Positions 35,159-43,542 of a stretch of DNA of 64,000 bases are shown in pieces. This stretch comes from Streptomyces sp. Edi4. Its GTDB lineage: Bacteria; Actinomycetota; Actinomycetes; Streptomycetales; Streptomycetaceae. The DNA is taken from NCBI RefSeq assembly GCF_040253615.1, contig NZ_JBEJGY010000004.1, positions 5,828,001 to 5,892,000 of the forward strand. The letters run 5' to 3'. The first letter of the stretch is position 1. Every line of letters starts with the position of its first letter. Both the position numbers and the translations under genes were made by a program. The notes below the pieces were generated by a model. It was not told the DNA's origin. It saw only the letters and a list, made by a program, of their open reading frames with translations, and did not search any database.

Positions 35159-35216
35159 CTGTCCACACTGTGGACAGACGGGTGTCAAAGCTTGGGACGG
35201 CCAGTAGGGTTCCCCC
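35159..35216 (+). promoter_or_regulatory. leuB operator palindrome and leaderless promoter
   Basis: CTGTCCACACTGTGGACAG (35159-35177) is a perfect 19-bp palindrome; each arm also fits the Streptomyces DnaA-box consensus (YYVTCCACA). TGTCAA (35183-35188), 16 bp, TAGGGT (35205-35210), then 6 nt to ATG 35217: a leaderless promoter directly downstream of the palindrome. Confidence 0.65.
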
Positions 35217-36266
35217 ATGTCGGCAAGTTCTCGCAGCATCAATCTCGCAGTGATCCCCGGTGACGGCATCGGCCAAGAGGTCGTGGCCCAGGGCCTGAAG
35301 GTTCTCCGAGCCGTCCTTCCGCAGGACGTGAAGCTGGAGACCAAGGAGTTCGACTTCGGCGCGCGGCGCTACCACGCCACCGGTGAAACCCTCACCGACG
35401 CCGATGTCGCCGCCCTCAAGCAGCACGACGCGATCCTCCTCGGCGCGATCGGTGACCCCACGGTCCCCTCCGGCGTCCTGGAGCGCGGCTTCCTGCTGAA
35501 GCTCCGCTTCCTCTTCGACCACTACGTCAACCTCCGCCCCAGCAGGCTGCTCCCCGGCGTCGCGACCCCGCTCGCCGGCCAGCCCGAGATCGATTTCGTC
35601 GTCGTGCGCGAGGGCACCGAGGGCCCCTATACGGGCAACGGCGGCTCCATCCGCACGGGCACCCCGCACGAGGTCGCCACCGAGGTCTCGGTCAACACCG
35701 CCTTCGGTGTCGAGCGCGTGGTGCGCGACGCCTTCGCCCGCGCCCAGGCCCGCCCGCGCAAGAAGCTGACGCTGGTCCACAAGAACAACGTCCTGGCCTA
35801 CGCCGGTCATCTGTGGACCAACATCTTCAACGAGGTGGCCAAGGAGTTCCCCGACGTCACCACCGACTACCTGCACGTCGACGCGGCGACGATCTTCCTC
35901 GTCACCGACCCCGGACGCTTCGACGTGATCGTCACCGACAACCTCTTCGGCGACATCATCACCGACCTCGCGGCTGCCGTCTCCGGCGGCATCGGCGTCG
36001 CGGCCTCGGGCAACATCAACCCGAGCGGCGCCTTCCCTTCGATGTTCGAGCCGGTGCACGGCTCCGCGCCGGACATCGCGGGCCAGGGCAAGGCCGACCC
36101 CTCGGCCACGATCCTGTCCGTCGCGCTGCTCCTGCGTCACCTCGGGTACGAGGACGAGGCGGCCCGGATCGAGAGCGCCGTCTCCGAGGACCTCGCCGGC
36201 CGCGGCGCCGCGGTTCGCACCACGGACGAGATCGGCGACGCGCTCGCCGCGCGCGTAGCCGGCTAG
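35217..36266 (+). CDS. leuB: 3-Isopropylmalate dehydrogenase
   Basis: 349 aa. Family features: 'LAVIPGDGIGQEVVAQG', 'GAIGDPTVPSGVLERGFLLKLRFLFDHYVNLRPSRLLPG' (short-loop actinobacterial type), 'VVREGTEGPYTGNGG', 'LVHKNNVLAYAGHLWTNIFNEV', catalytic Asp cluster 'FDVIVTDNLFGDIITDLAAAVSGGIGVAASGNINP', 'FEPVHGSAPDIAGQGKADPSATILS'. It oxidatively decarboxylates 3-isopropylmalate in leucine synthesis, and may serve methylmalate from the citramalate route encoded at 49.3 kb. Separate promoter and a good terminator behind it. Confidence 0.97.
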   Translation: MSASSRSINLAVIPGDGIGQEVVAQGLKVLRAVLPQDVKLETKEFDFGARRYHATGETLTDADVAALKQHDAILLGAIGDPTVPSGVLERGFLLKLRFLFDHYVNLRPSRLLPGVATPLAGQPEIDFVVVREGTEGPYTGNGGSIRTGTPHEVATEVSVNTAFGVERVVRDAFARAQARPRKKLTLVHKNNVLAYAGHLWTNIFNEVAKEFPDVTTDYLHVDAATIFLVTDPGRFDVIVTDNLFGDIITDLAAAVSGGIGVAASGNINPSGAFPSMFEPVHGSAPDIAGQGKADPSATILSVALLLRHLGYEDEAARIESAVSEDLAGRGAAVRTTDEIGDALAARVAG

Positions 36267-36285
36267 CCCCGGCGCACCACACGAC

Positions 36286-36319
36286 AGCCGCCGGGCGCCT
36301 TTCGCACCCGGCGGCTTTT
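36286..36319 (+). terminator. leuB terminator
   Basis: AGCCGCCGGG (36286-36295), 11-nt loop, CCCGGCGGCT (36307-36316) and TTTT; 20 bp after the stop. Confidence 0.9.
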
Positions 36320-36371
36320 CGCATGCTGCCACCGGGTGACACCATCGAACCCGGACCGCACCTCACACCGT

Positions 36372-36400
36372 TATGTCCAAGCCCGGCCAAGAGCGATAAT
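36372..36400 (+). promoter_or_regulatory. ilvE promoter
   Basis: GATAAT (36395-36400) is a near-consensus -10, with TATGTC 17 bp upstream. It would give a ~90-nt leader before ATG 36500. A short ORF from ATG 36418 crosses the leader but has no run of branched-chain codons. Confidence 0.45.
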
Positions 36401-36499
36401 CGGACGAGGGCCGCGACATGCGGAGCAGCTCAGTCGTCCAGCACAGGCAGCGGCGTGAGCGCGGTCCGTCACTATCCACCGGTGAAGGACACAGCACTC

Positions 36500-37600
36500 A
36501 TGACGACGCCCACGATCGAGCTCAAGCCCACCTCGCACCCGCTGTCCGACGCGGAGCGCGAGGCGATTCTGGCCAGCCCCGGTTTCGGCCGCCACTTCAC
36601 CGACAACATGGTGACGGTCCGCTGGACCGAGGGCCGTGGCTGGCACGACGCCCAGCTCGTGCCGTACGCCCCGCTGTCGATGGACCCGGCGAACATGACG
36701 CTGCACTACGCGCAGACGATCTTCGAAGGACTCAAGGCCTACCGCCAGCCCGACGGCACGGTCGCCACGTTCCGCCCCGAGGCCAACGCCGAGCGCTTCC
36801 AGAACTCCGCCCGCCGCATCGCGATGCCGGCGCTTCCCACCGACTTGTTCATCGCCGCCTGTGACGCGCTGATCCAGCAGGACAAGGCGTGGGTCCCGTC
36901 CTCCGGCGAGGCCTCGCTCTACCTGCGCCCCTTCATGATCGCGACCGAGGTCGGCCTCGGCGTGAAGCCGGCCAACGAGTACCTGTTCATCGTGATCGCC
37001 TCCCCGGCCGGCGCCTACTTCCCCGGCGGCGTGAAGCCCGTCTCGGTCTGGCTGTCGGAGGAGTACGTGCGGGCCGTCAAGGGCGGCACCGGCGCCGCGA
37101 AGACCGGCGGCAACTACGCGGCGTCCCTGGTCGCCCAGGCCGAGGCCGCCCAGCACGGCTGCGACCAGGTGGTCTGGCTCGACGCCGTCGAGCACCGCTG
37201 GATCGAGGAGATGGGCGGCATGAACCTGTACTTCGTGTACGGCCAGAAAGATGGAACGCAGCAGATCGTGACGCCGGAGCTGACCGGTTCGCTGCTGCCC
37301 GGCATCACCCGCGACTCGCTTCTGAAGATCGCCCGCGACCTCGGGTACGAGGCCGTCGAGGGCCGGATCTCCACGGAGGACTGGAAGCGGGACAACGAGA
37401 ACGGCACCCTGACCGAGGTGTTCGCCTGCGGTACGGCCGCCGTCATCACCCCGGTCGGCTCGGTGAAGTCCACCCGCCACAACTGGACGCAGGGAGACGG
37501 TGAGCCGGGCGAGGTCACGATGAAGCTCCGCAAGGCGCTGCTCGACCTCCAGACCGGCGCGGCCCCGGACCCCCACGGCTGGATGCACCCGCTGGGTTAG
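36500..37600 (+). CDS. ilvE: Branched-chain amino acid aminotransferase
   Basis: 366 aa from ATG 36500 (GAAGGA upstream). Fold-type IV BCAT of the eukaryotic-like long form: 'MTLHYAQTIFEGLKAYRQPDGTVATFRPEANAERFQNSARRIAMP', 'SLYLRPFMIATE', PLP-binding Lys201 in 'GTGAAKTGGNYAAS', 'IEEMGGMNLYFVY', 'TPELTGSLLPGITRDSLLKIARDLG', 'TEVFACGTAAVITPVGSV'. Last step of Ile/Leu/Val synthesis and first of their breakdown. Convergent with the NCS1 permease gene with a 13-bp gap. Confidence 0.97.
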   Translation: MTTPTIELKPTSHPLSDAEREAILASPGFGRHFTDNMVTVRWTEGRGWHDAQLVPYAPLSMDPANMTLHYAQTIFEGLKAYRQPDGTVATFRPEANAERFQNSARRIAMPALPTDLFIAACDALIQQDKAWVPSSGEASLYLRPFMIATEVGLGVKPANEYLFIVIASPAGAYFPGGVKPVSVWLSEEYVRAVKGGTGAAKTGGNYAASLVAQAEAAQHGCDQVVWLDAVEHRWIEEMGGMNLYFVYGQKDGTQQIVTPELTGSLLPGITRDSLLKIARDLGYEAVEGRISTEDWKRDNENGTLTEVFACGTAAVITPVGSVKSTRHNWTQGDGEPGEVTMKLRKALLDLQTGAAPDPHGWMHPLG

Positions 37601-37613
37601 GGGCCTTGGGCGC

Positions 37614-39050
37614 TCAGCTCTCGGCCAGGGCTGCCTCGGACTCCACGTCCGGGGCAGCCCTTTCGGCTGTGCGGGGACGCGCCGTCAGGCCCAGGTAGGC
37701 CAGGCCGCCCACCACGCCCGACAGCAGGAAGCTGCAATCGACGCCACCGGTCCAACTCAGGATCGGTCCCTGGTAGTTGGGCAGGGACACCGCCAGCAGG
37801 CCGACGCCCGCGCCGAGCGCCCAGGACACCACCGCGCGCGGGTTCCAGCCGGCCCGGTACCAGTAGACGCCGCCCCGTGAGCGGCGGTTGAAGACCTGGA
37901 GGGCGTCCGCGTCGTAGACGCCGCGACAGCGTACGAAGCCGATCAACGTGATCACCGCCCAGGGCGTGCCGATCGCCGTGAGCAGCAGCACGAACGAGGT
38001 CATCGCGGCCTGCGCGTCCCACGCGAAGTGCCCCGCGAACACGCACACCGTGGCCACGCCCGCCACCGCGAACGTCGCCTGGGTGCGCGAGGCGCGCGGC
38101 AGGATCGCGTCGAGGTCCAGGCCCATCGAGTAGAGCATCAGACCCGCGTTGCCGACCGAGCCCGCCGATGCGGAGAGCAGCAGCGGCACCAGGTACCAGC
38201 CGGGGGCGGCCGAGACCAGGGGCCCCGCGTAATCGGTGGCCGCGCGGGCCGCGTACGCGGTGAACGTGCCGAAGAGCTGCGGTACGAGAAGCCCCGCCGT
38301 CAGGCCGAGCCAGGTGGCGTGCAGGACGCGGCGCGGGCGGTGGCGGTTCGGTGAGATGTAGCGCGTGTAGTCACCCAGCAGCGTGATGAACGCGATCGGG
38401 CCGCTCAGCCCCGCCGCCACCAGCGCGAACAACCAGGTCGGCCAGAACGAGCCGAGCAGATAACCCCCGGCGCCCGGCAGCGCGGCGGTGGTGAAGTGGG
38501 GTGCGTACGCGGCGATTCCGACCACGAGCAGCGCCGTCATGACCACGGCCAGGACGCGCGAGAGGCGCAGCAGTACCCGGTAGCCGTACACCGCGCCGAT
38601 GACGGTGGCCCCGGCGAGCAGCGCGTACACGATGCCGTACGAGACGCCGCCGGCGGGCAGGCCGAACAGGCGGTGCAGGACGCCGGTCATGGCGTCCCCG
38701 CCGATCCACACGGTCAGGGCGGTGTAGCCGAGCGAGAGCAGCAGACCCACGACCGATCCCACCAGCCGTCCCCGTACGCCGAATTGGGCGCCCGAGGAGG
38801 TCGACAGGTTGGTGGCCGTCCGCAGGGACACCAGCGCGAGCGGCGCGGTGAGCAGGGTGCCGGCCACCGTTCCCGCGACCACGGCGCTGACCGAGGCCCA
38901 CCAGCCGAGGCCGAAGGAGACCGGCAGCCAGCCGAAGATGATCACCCCGAGACAGAGGTTCGAGCCGAGCAGGATCGAGACGAGATCGCGGGGCCCGCTG
39001 GTGCGTTCCGCTTCCGGGACCGTATCGACTCCGCGCTGTTCTATGGGCAT
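37614..39050 (-). CDS. NCS1-family nucleobase/allantoin-type permease
   Basis: 478 aa from ATG 39050 (GAGAGG on its strand 7 nt upstream; ATG 39101 adds 17 residues). About 12 TM helices. NCS1 signatures: 'LVSILLGSNLCLGVIIFGWLPVSFGLGWW', 'LGYTALTVWIGGDAM', 'FITLLGDYTRYISPNRH', 'GGVYWYRAGWNPRAVVSWALG'. The family imports cytosine, purines, hydantoins or allantoin with H+ or Na+. Divergent from ureAB with 127 bp between starts, which suggests the imported compound may feed the urease-like/agmatine deiminase genes. Confidence 0.88.
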   Translation of the reverse strand: MPIEQRGVDTVPEAERTSGPRDLVSILLGSNLCLGVIIFGWLPVSFGLGWWASVSAVVAGTVAGTLLTAPLALVSLRTATNLSTSSGAQFGVRGRLVGSVVGLLLSLGYTALTVWIGGDAMTGVLHRLFGLPAGGVSYGIVYALLAGATVIGAVYGYRVLLRLSRVLAVVMTALLVVGIAAYAPHFTTAALPGAGGYLLGSFWPTWLFALVAAGLSGPIAFITLLGDYTRYISPNRHRPRRVLHATWLGLTAGLLVPQLFGTFTAYAARAATDYAGPLVSAAPGWYLVPLLLSASAGSVGNAGLMLYSMGLDLDAILPRASRTQATFAVAGVATVCVFAGHFAWDAQAAMTSFVLLLTAIGTPWAVITLIGFVRCRGVYDADALQVFNRRSRGGVYWYRAGWNPRAVVSWALGAGVGLLAVSLPNYQGPILSWTGGVDCSFLLSGVVGGLAYLGLTARPRTAERAAPDVESEAALAES

Positions 39051-39177
39051 GCCGGGGCCTCTCACTCTCGGGGGGTTTGAGTGGCGCTCAATGTGACTCA
39101 TGCCAAGCGGTGCCGTCAATCCTTCCTGTCGCGGAAATCTCTGGTTAGAGTGTCGTTCAAACAGGAGGTGTGGTGCT

Positions 39178-39882
39178 GTGCGACTGACCCCGACGGAGCG
39201 TGACCGGCTGCTGCTGTTCGGTGCCGCCGAGCTGGCCCGATCCCGCAGGGCCCGTGGGCTGAGGCTGAACGTGCCGGAGGCGACCGCGCTGATCGCGGAC
39301 ACCGTCTGCGAGGCGGCCCGGGACGGCAGGCGGCTCGCCGAGGCCATCGAGGCGGCCCGGTCCGTGCTCGGCCCCGACGACGTGCTGCCCGGCGTGTCCG
39401 ACGTGGTCACCGAGGTCCACGTCGAGGCCGTCTTCGACGACGGCTCCCGGCTCGCGGTGGTCTGCGACCCCATCGGCGGCACGGCCGGCGTGGACGCCCC
39501 CGGCGCGCTGCTGCCCGGCGCGGGATACCCCGAGACCGCCCCCGAGGTGCTGGTGCGCGTGACCAACACGGCCACCGTGCCGATCTCGGTCACCTCGCAC
39601 TTCCACTTCTTCGAGGCCAACCCCCGGCTCGACTTCGACCGCGCCGCCGCCTACGGCATGCGGCTGTGCGTCCCGGCCGGCTCCTCGGTGCGGTTCGGGC
39701 CCGGCGAGAGCGCCGAGGCCGGGCTCGTACCGATCGGCGGCGACCGGATCGCGATCGGTTTCGCCGGCCTGGTCGACGGGCCGCTGGACGCGCCGGGCGC
39801 CAAGGCGGAAGCCCTGCGCAGGGCCGCCGCCTGCGGATACCTGGGAGCCGGCGCGCGCGAGCCGCGAGAGGGAGAGAAGTGA
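39178..39882 (+). CDS. Urease γ-β fusion subunit
   Basis: 234 aa from GTG 39178, with AGGAGG 10 nt upstream. Residues 1-100 are UreA-like ('RLTPTERDRLLLFGAAELARSRRARGLRLNVPEATALIADTVCEAARDG ... VLPGVSDVVTEVHVEAVFDDGSRLAVVCDPI'). Residues ~105-225 are UreB-like ('PGALLPGAGYPETAPEVLVRVTNTATVPISVTSHFHFFEANPRLDFDRAAAYGMRL', 'PIGGDRIAIGFAGLVDGPLD'). Fused γβ chains also occur in Helicobacter UreA. The stop overlaps the ureC start (TGATG). No ureD/E/F/G lies in the window. Confidence 0.93.
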   Translation: MRLTPTERDRLLLFGAAELARSRRARGLRLNVPEATALIADTVCEAARDGRRLAEAIEAARSVLGPDDVLPGVSDVVTEVHVEAVFDDGSRLAVVCDPIGGTAGVDAPGALLPGAGYPETAPEVLVRVTNTATVPISVTSHFHFFEANPRLDFDRAAAYGMRLCVPAGSSVRFGPGESAEAGLVPIGGDRIAIGFAGLVDGPLDAPGAKAEALRRAAACGYLGAGAREPREGEK

Positions 39883-41564
39883 TGGACCCGTACGAGTACG
39901 CCTCCGTGCACGGCCCCCGCACCGGGGACCGGATCCGGCTCGGGGACTCGGGCCTGACCGTCCGGGTCGAGTCCGACTCCCAGGCGCCGGGGAACGAGTT
40001 CCTGGCCGGCTTCGGCAAGACGGCCCGCGACGGACTGCACCTGAAGGCCGCCGCCGTGCGCGACACGTGCGACGTCGTCATCAGCAACGTCGTCGTGATC
40101 GACGCGGTGCAGGGAATCCGCAAGGTGTCCATCGGCATCCGCGAGGGCCGGATCTGCTCGGTCGGGCGGGCCGGCAACCCCGACACGCTCGACGGCGTGG
40201 ACGTGGTCGTCGGCACCGGCACCTCGATCGTCTCCGGCGAGGGGCTGATCGCGACCGCCGGAGCCGTCGACCCCCATGTGCACCTGCTGTCCCCGCGCAT
40301 CATGGAGGCCTCGCTCGCCTCCGGCGTCACCACGATCATCGGCCAGGAGTTCGGCCCGGTCTGGGGCGTCGGCGTCAACTCGCCCTGGGCGCTGCGGGGC
40401 GCCTTCGCCGCGTTCGACGCGTGGCCGGTCAACATCGGCTTCCTCGGCCGGGGCTCGTCCTCCCACGGCGCCCCGCTGGTGGAGGCGCTGGCCGAGGGCG
40501 GCGCCTGCGGCTTCAAGGTCCACGAGGACATGGGCGCGCACACCCGGGCGCTCGACACCGCCCTGCGCGTCGCGGAGGACCACGACGTCCAAGTCGCCCT
40601 GCACAGCGACGGGTTGAACGAATGCCTCACCGTCGAGGACACCCTGAAAGTCCTGGAAGGCCGCACCATCCACGCCTTCCACATCGAGGGCTGCGGCGGC
40701 GGCCACGTCCCCAACGTCCTGAAGATGGCCGGCGTCCCGAACGTCATCGGCTCCTCGACCAACCCCACCCTCCCCTTCGGCCGGGACGCGGTCGCCGAGC
40801 ACTACGGAATGATCGTCTCGGTCCACGACCTCAAGACCGACCTGCCGGGCGACGCGGCGATGGCCCGCGACCGCATCCGCGCGGGGACGATGGGCGCCGA
40901 GGACGTGCTGCACGACCTGGGCGCGATCGGCATCACCTCGTCCGACGCGCAGGGCATGGGCCGCGCGGGCGAGACCGTACGGCGTACGTTCGCGATGGCC
41001 GGCAAGATGAAGGCCGAGCTCGGCCCCCTGGAGGGCGACGGGCCCGGCGACGACAACGCGCGCGTCCTGCGCTACATCGCCAAGCTCACCATCAACCCGG
41101 CCATCGCGCACGGCCTCTCGCACGAGATCGGCTCCATCGAGCCCGGCAAGATGGCCGACATCGTGCTGTGGCGCCCGGCCTACTTCGGCGCCAAGCCGCA
41201 GATGGTCCTCAAGTCCGGTTTCCCGGCCTGGGGCGTCACCGGCGACCCCAACGCGGCGACCGACACCTGCGAACCGCTCGTGCTGGGCCCGCTGTTCGGC
41301 GGGCACGGCGCCACGCCTGCCGAGCTGTCCGTCGCGTTCGTGGCGCGGGCCGCCGTCGAGCAGGGCGGCGACACGCTGCCCACCCGCCGCCGCCGGGTCG
41401 CCGTCCGCGGCACCAGGGGCATCGGCCCCGCCGACCTCCTCCTCAACTCCCGTACCGGAGCGGTGGGAGTGGACGGCGCCACCGGCCTCGTCACCCTCGA
41501 CGGCGACCCGCTGCGCTCCGAACCGGCCGACTCCGTCTCCCTCAACCGCCTCTACTTCCTGTAA
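39882..41564 (+). CDS. ureC: Urease α subunit (UreC-like) with altered active-site flap
   Basis: 560 aa; ATG 39882 overlaps the ureAB stop. Nickel ligands are all present: His132 and His134 ('DPHVHLL'), carbamylated Lys212 with His214/Asp216 ('GFKVHEDMG'), His241 ('LHSDGLNE'), His267 ('HIEGCGGGH'), Asp355 ('TSSDAQGMGR'). The mobile-flap motif, MVCHH in classical ureases, reads 'IVSVHDL': the flap Cys is Val314, while the catalytic His (315) is kept. 'HEDWG' is HEDMG and 'HSDTLNESG' is HSDGLNECL. So it should bind a bimetal centre, but the substrate pocket is divergent. It is either a low-activity urease or an enzyme for a urea-like compound. Confidence 0.9.
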   Translation: MDPYEYASVHGPRTGDRIRLGDSGLTVRVESDSQAPGNEFLAGFGKTARDGLHLKAAAVRDTCDVVISNVVVIDAVQGIRKVSIGIREGRICSVGRAGNPDTLDGVDVVVGTGTSIVSGEGLIATAGAVDPHVHLLSPRIMEASLASGVTTIIGQEFGPVWGVGVNSPWALRGAFAAFDAWPVNIGFLGRGSSSHGAPLVEALAEGGACGFKVHEDMGAHTRALDTALRVAEDHDVQVALHSDGLNECLTVEDTLKVLEGRTIHAFHIEGCGGGHVPNVLKMAGVPNVIGSSTNPTLPFGRDAVAEHYGMIVSVHDLKTDLPGDAAMARDRIRAGTMGAEDVLHDLGAIGITSSDAQGMGRAGETVRRTFAMAGKMKAELGPLEGDGPGDDNARVLRYIAKLTINPAIAHGLSHEIGSIEPGKMADIVLWRPAYFGAKPQMVLKSGFPAWGVTGDPNAATDTCEPLVLGPLFGGHGATPAELSVAFVARAAVEQGGDTLPTRRRRVAVRGTRGIGPADLLLNSRTGAVGVDGATGLVTLDGDPLRSEPADSVSLNRLYFL

Positions 41565-41575
41565 GGACCACCCTG

Positions 41576-42613
41576 ATGTCTGCTGCCGCCGACGGCTTCC
41601 GCATGCCCGCCGAGTGGACTCCGCACGAGCGGACCTGGATGGCGTGGCCCGGCCCCAACGTCACCTTCCCCAACGAGGCCGAACTCGCCCAGTCCCGTGC
41701 CGCCTGGGCCTCGGTCGCCCGCGCGGTACGCCGCTTCGAGCCGGTCACCATGGTGGTCGGCCCCGGCCAGGCCGAGGGCGCCCGCGCGCTGCTCGGCCCG
41801 GACATCGACCTCGTCGAGCGCGAACTCGACGACGCGTGGATGCGGGACATCGGGCCCACCTTCCTCACCGACGGCAAGGGTCAACTGGCCGCCGTGGACT
41901 GGACGTTCAACGGGTGGGGCGCGCAGGACTGGGCGACCTGGGAGCACGACGCGAAGATCGGCGCGCACGTCTCGGATCTGGCGGGGGCGCGCACGTACAC
42001 CTCGCGCCTGGTCAACGAGGGCGGCGCCATCCACGTGGACGGCGAGGGCACGGTGCTGCTCACCGAGACCGTGCAGCTCGGCCCCGAGCGCAACCCCGAC
42101 TGGACCCGCGAGGAGGTCGAGACGGAGATCCACGCCATGCTCGGCACCCGCAAGGCCATCTGGCTGCGGCGCGGCCTGACCGCCGACTACCCTCCGCACG
42201 GCTACGGCACGCTCGGCCACGTCGACATCGTGGCCGCGTTCGCCCGCCCCGGCGTGGTGGTCGCCCACACCCAGCCCGACCCGGCCCACCCCGACCACGA
42301 GCTCTGCAAGGAGAACGTGGCGCTGCTGCGCGCCCAGAAGGACGCGCGGGGCCGCTCGTTGGAGGTCGTCGAAATCCCCGCCCCGACCGTCGTCCAGGAC
42401 GACCACGGCTGGGTCGACTACTCCTACATCAACCACTACCTGTGCAACGGCGGCGTGATCCTGTGCGCCTTCGACGACCCGCGCGACGAGAACGCGGCGG
42501 GGATCTTCCGCCGCCTCTTCCCGGAGCGGACGGTGACGCTTGTGGACGCGCGGACGATTTTCGCGGGCGGGGGAGGTATCCACTGCATCACCCAGCAGCA
42601 GCCGAGGGTGTAG
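41576..42613 (+). CDS. Agmatine deiminase family protein
   Basis: 345 aa, 11 bp after ureC with AAGGA before ATG 41576. Peptidyl-arginine-deiminase-type fold: 'GFRMPAEWTPHERTWMAWPG', 'WMRDIGPTFLTDGKGQLAAVDWTFNGWG', 'SRLVNEGGAIHVDGEGTVLLTE', 'GHVDIVAAFARPGVVV', 'SYINHYLCNGGVILCAFDD', and catalytic Cys337 in 'GGGGIHCITQQQP'. It hydrolyses agmatine (or a related guanidine) to N-carbamoylputrescine and ammonia. Co-transcription with the urease-like genes suggests a joint nitrogen-salvage route for guanidino/ureido compounds. Confidence 0.92.
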   Translation: MSAAADGFRMPAEWTPHERTWMAWPGPNVTFPNEAELAQSRAAWASVARAVRRFEPVTMVVGPGQAEGARALLGPDIDLVERELDDAWMRDIGPTFLTDGKGQLAAVDWTFNGWGAQDWATWEHDAKIGAHVSDLAGARTYTSRLVNEGGAIHVDGEGTVLLTETVQLGPERNPDWTREEVETEIHAMLGTRKAIWLRRGLTADYPPHGYGTLGHVDIVAAFARPGVVVAHTQPDPAHPDHELCKENVALLRAQKDARGRSLEVVEIPAPTVVQDDHGWVDYSYINHYLCNGGVILCAFDDPRDENAAGIFRRLFPERTVTLVDARTIFAGGGGIHCITQQQPRV

Positions 42614-42675
42614 GCCCTTCCGGCGCGCGGGTGCCTCTGCCCTCACCGGCGGGGGTGCGACGGGCGCTTCCGCCG

Positions 42676-42843
42676 TCACCGGCGGGGTCGGCACGCCGGG
42701 TCACCCTTGACGTGCCGGAAGTCGTCCGCCCGAGCCCCACTGGGCGCGCCGAGCCGGCTGGGGCCGCCGACCTTGATGGCCGCGCCTTCGATGGGGCGGT
42801 CGCAGTAGAGGCAGAACTTGGTGCCAGTCATGCCCAGGGTCAT
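42676..42843 (-). CDS. Tiny CxxC zinc-ribbon-like protein (55 aa)
   Basis: ATG 42843 with GGAGGAGA-type Shine-Dalgarno upstream, which overlaps the stop of the previous gene (ATGA). 'TKFCLYCDRPIEGAA' has CxxC. The tail 'SGARADDFRHVKGDPACRPRR' supplies His and Cys, giving one four-ligand Zn site (C, C, H, C). I recognise it as a recurrent Streptomyces short protein type without known function. Third of three coupled genes; a decayed duplicate lies at 45552-45666. Confidence 0.7.
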   Translation of the reverse strand: MTLGMTGTKFCLYCDRPIEGAAIKVGGPSRLGAPSGARADDFRHVKGDPACRPRR

Positions 42844-43046
42844 GTCTCCTCCTTGGCGGTCGGTTGGTGGCAGCAGCAGGCGCAGGTCAGCTTCTGGAAC
42901 GGGACCCCACCGGCGCGGCCACGCACCTCCAGCGGTCCGGGGCAGAGGAGGTGCCCCTCGCTCCAGCCCTCCTTGTCGGCCACTCTGCACTCAGGCGTGA
43001 TGTACGGCGGACGGTCAACGGCCGACGAGATCTTGGTAAAGTTCAC
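42840..43046 (-). CDS. Tiny Cys-rich protein (68 aa)
   Basis: Starts at GTG 43046, which overlaps the preceding stop as GTGA, and ends overlapping the next ATG as ATGA. Cysteines: 'PECRVADKEGW', 'GHLLCPGP' and 'LTCACCCHQPTAKEE', i.e. six Cys plus His, suggesting a metal-binding knuckle. No family recognised. The double 4-base overlaps strongly support it as a real, translationally coupled gene despite its size. Confidence 0.6.
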   Translation of the reverse strand: MNFTKISSAVDRPPYITPECRVADKEGWSEGHLLCPGPLEVRGRAGGVPFQKLTCACCCHQPTAKEET

Positions 43047-43447
43047 GACGCCTCACTGTTCGGCGCCAGCCCGACGGCGGCGAGAGCTGCCTGGAGAGCT
43101 GCGGTTCCGGTGTGCTGGACGAACCCGCCGACGGGCGGCAGAAGCCAGTAGGGGCCCGGCTGCGCTTCCTTGAGGGAAGGCGGCAGCATGACGTAGGTCG
43201 CTGTGCTGAACGCGATGGACTGTGGGAGGCTCCAGCCGACGGTGGTGCCAGCTGGGACGAAGAAGCAGAGGACCGGGTCCGTGCGCCGGGGATCCACCGT
43301 CACCGACCCGGGACGGTTGAGGAGTTCGAGGGCCCGAAGGGCATAGAGGCGGCTGACCATGACGGCGTCCCAGTCGACGCCGGCCCGGGTCAAACGGGCA
43401 CCTTGGGTGCTGGGCTGGGTGGGGGCAGGTCCACGGTTCACGGTCAT
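43043..43447 (-). CDS. Conserved hypothetical protein (134 aa)
   Basis: ATG 43447 with GGAGCAG upstream. Core 'GVDWDAVMVSRLYALRALELLNRPGSVTVDPRRTDPVLCFFVPAGTTVGWSLPQSIAFSTATYVMLPPS' then 'PGPYWLLPPVGGFVQHTGTAALQAALAAVG'. The pattern (WDAV, VDP, FFVPxGT, W-x-LP, xYWLxPP) resembles a domain seen in Streptomyces proteins annotated as bifunctional primase/polymerase-like, but at a distance I cannot confirm. First of the three coupled genes, co-oriented with the XRE/TPR regulator 95 bp upstream. Confidence 0.65.
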   Translation of the reverse strand: MTVNRGPAPTQPSTQGARLTRAGVDWDAVMVSRLYALRALELLNRPGSVTVDPRRTDPVLCFFVPAGTTVGWSLPQSIAFSTATYVMLPPSLKEAQPGPYWLLPPVGGFVQHTGTAALQAALAAVGLAPNSEAS

Positions 43448-43542
43448 CGTCTGCTCCGGTTCCTTCACGGGTGTGGAGTGAAGGTAGGGGCACAATGGGG
43501 CCGTTACCCGAACTGGGAGTTCCGGTGATCGGGGAGTTCGGG

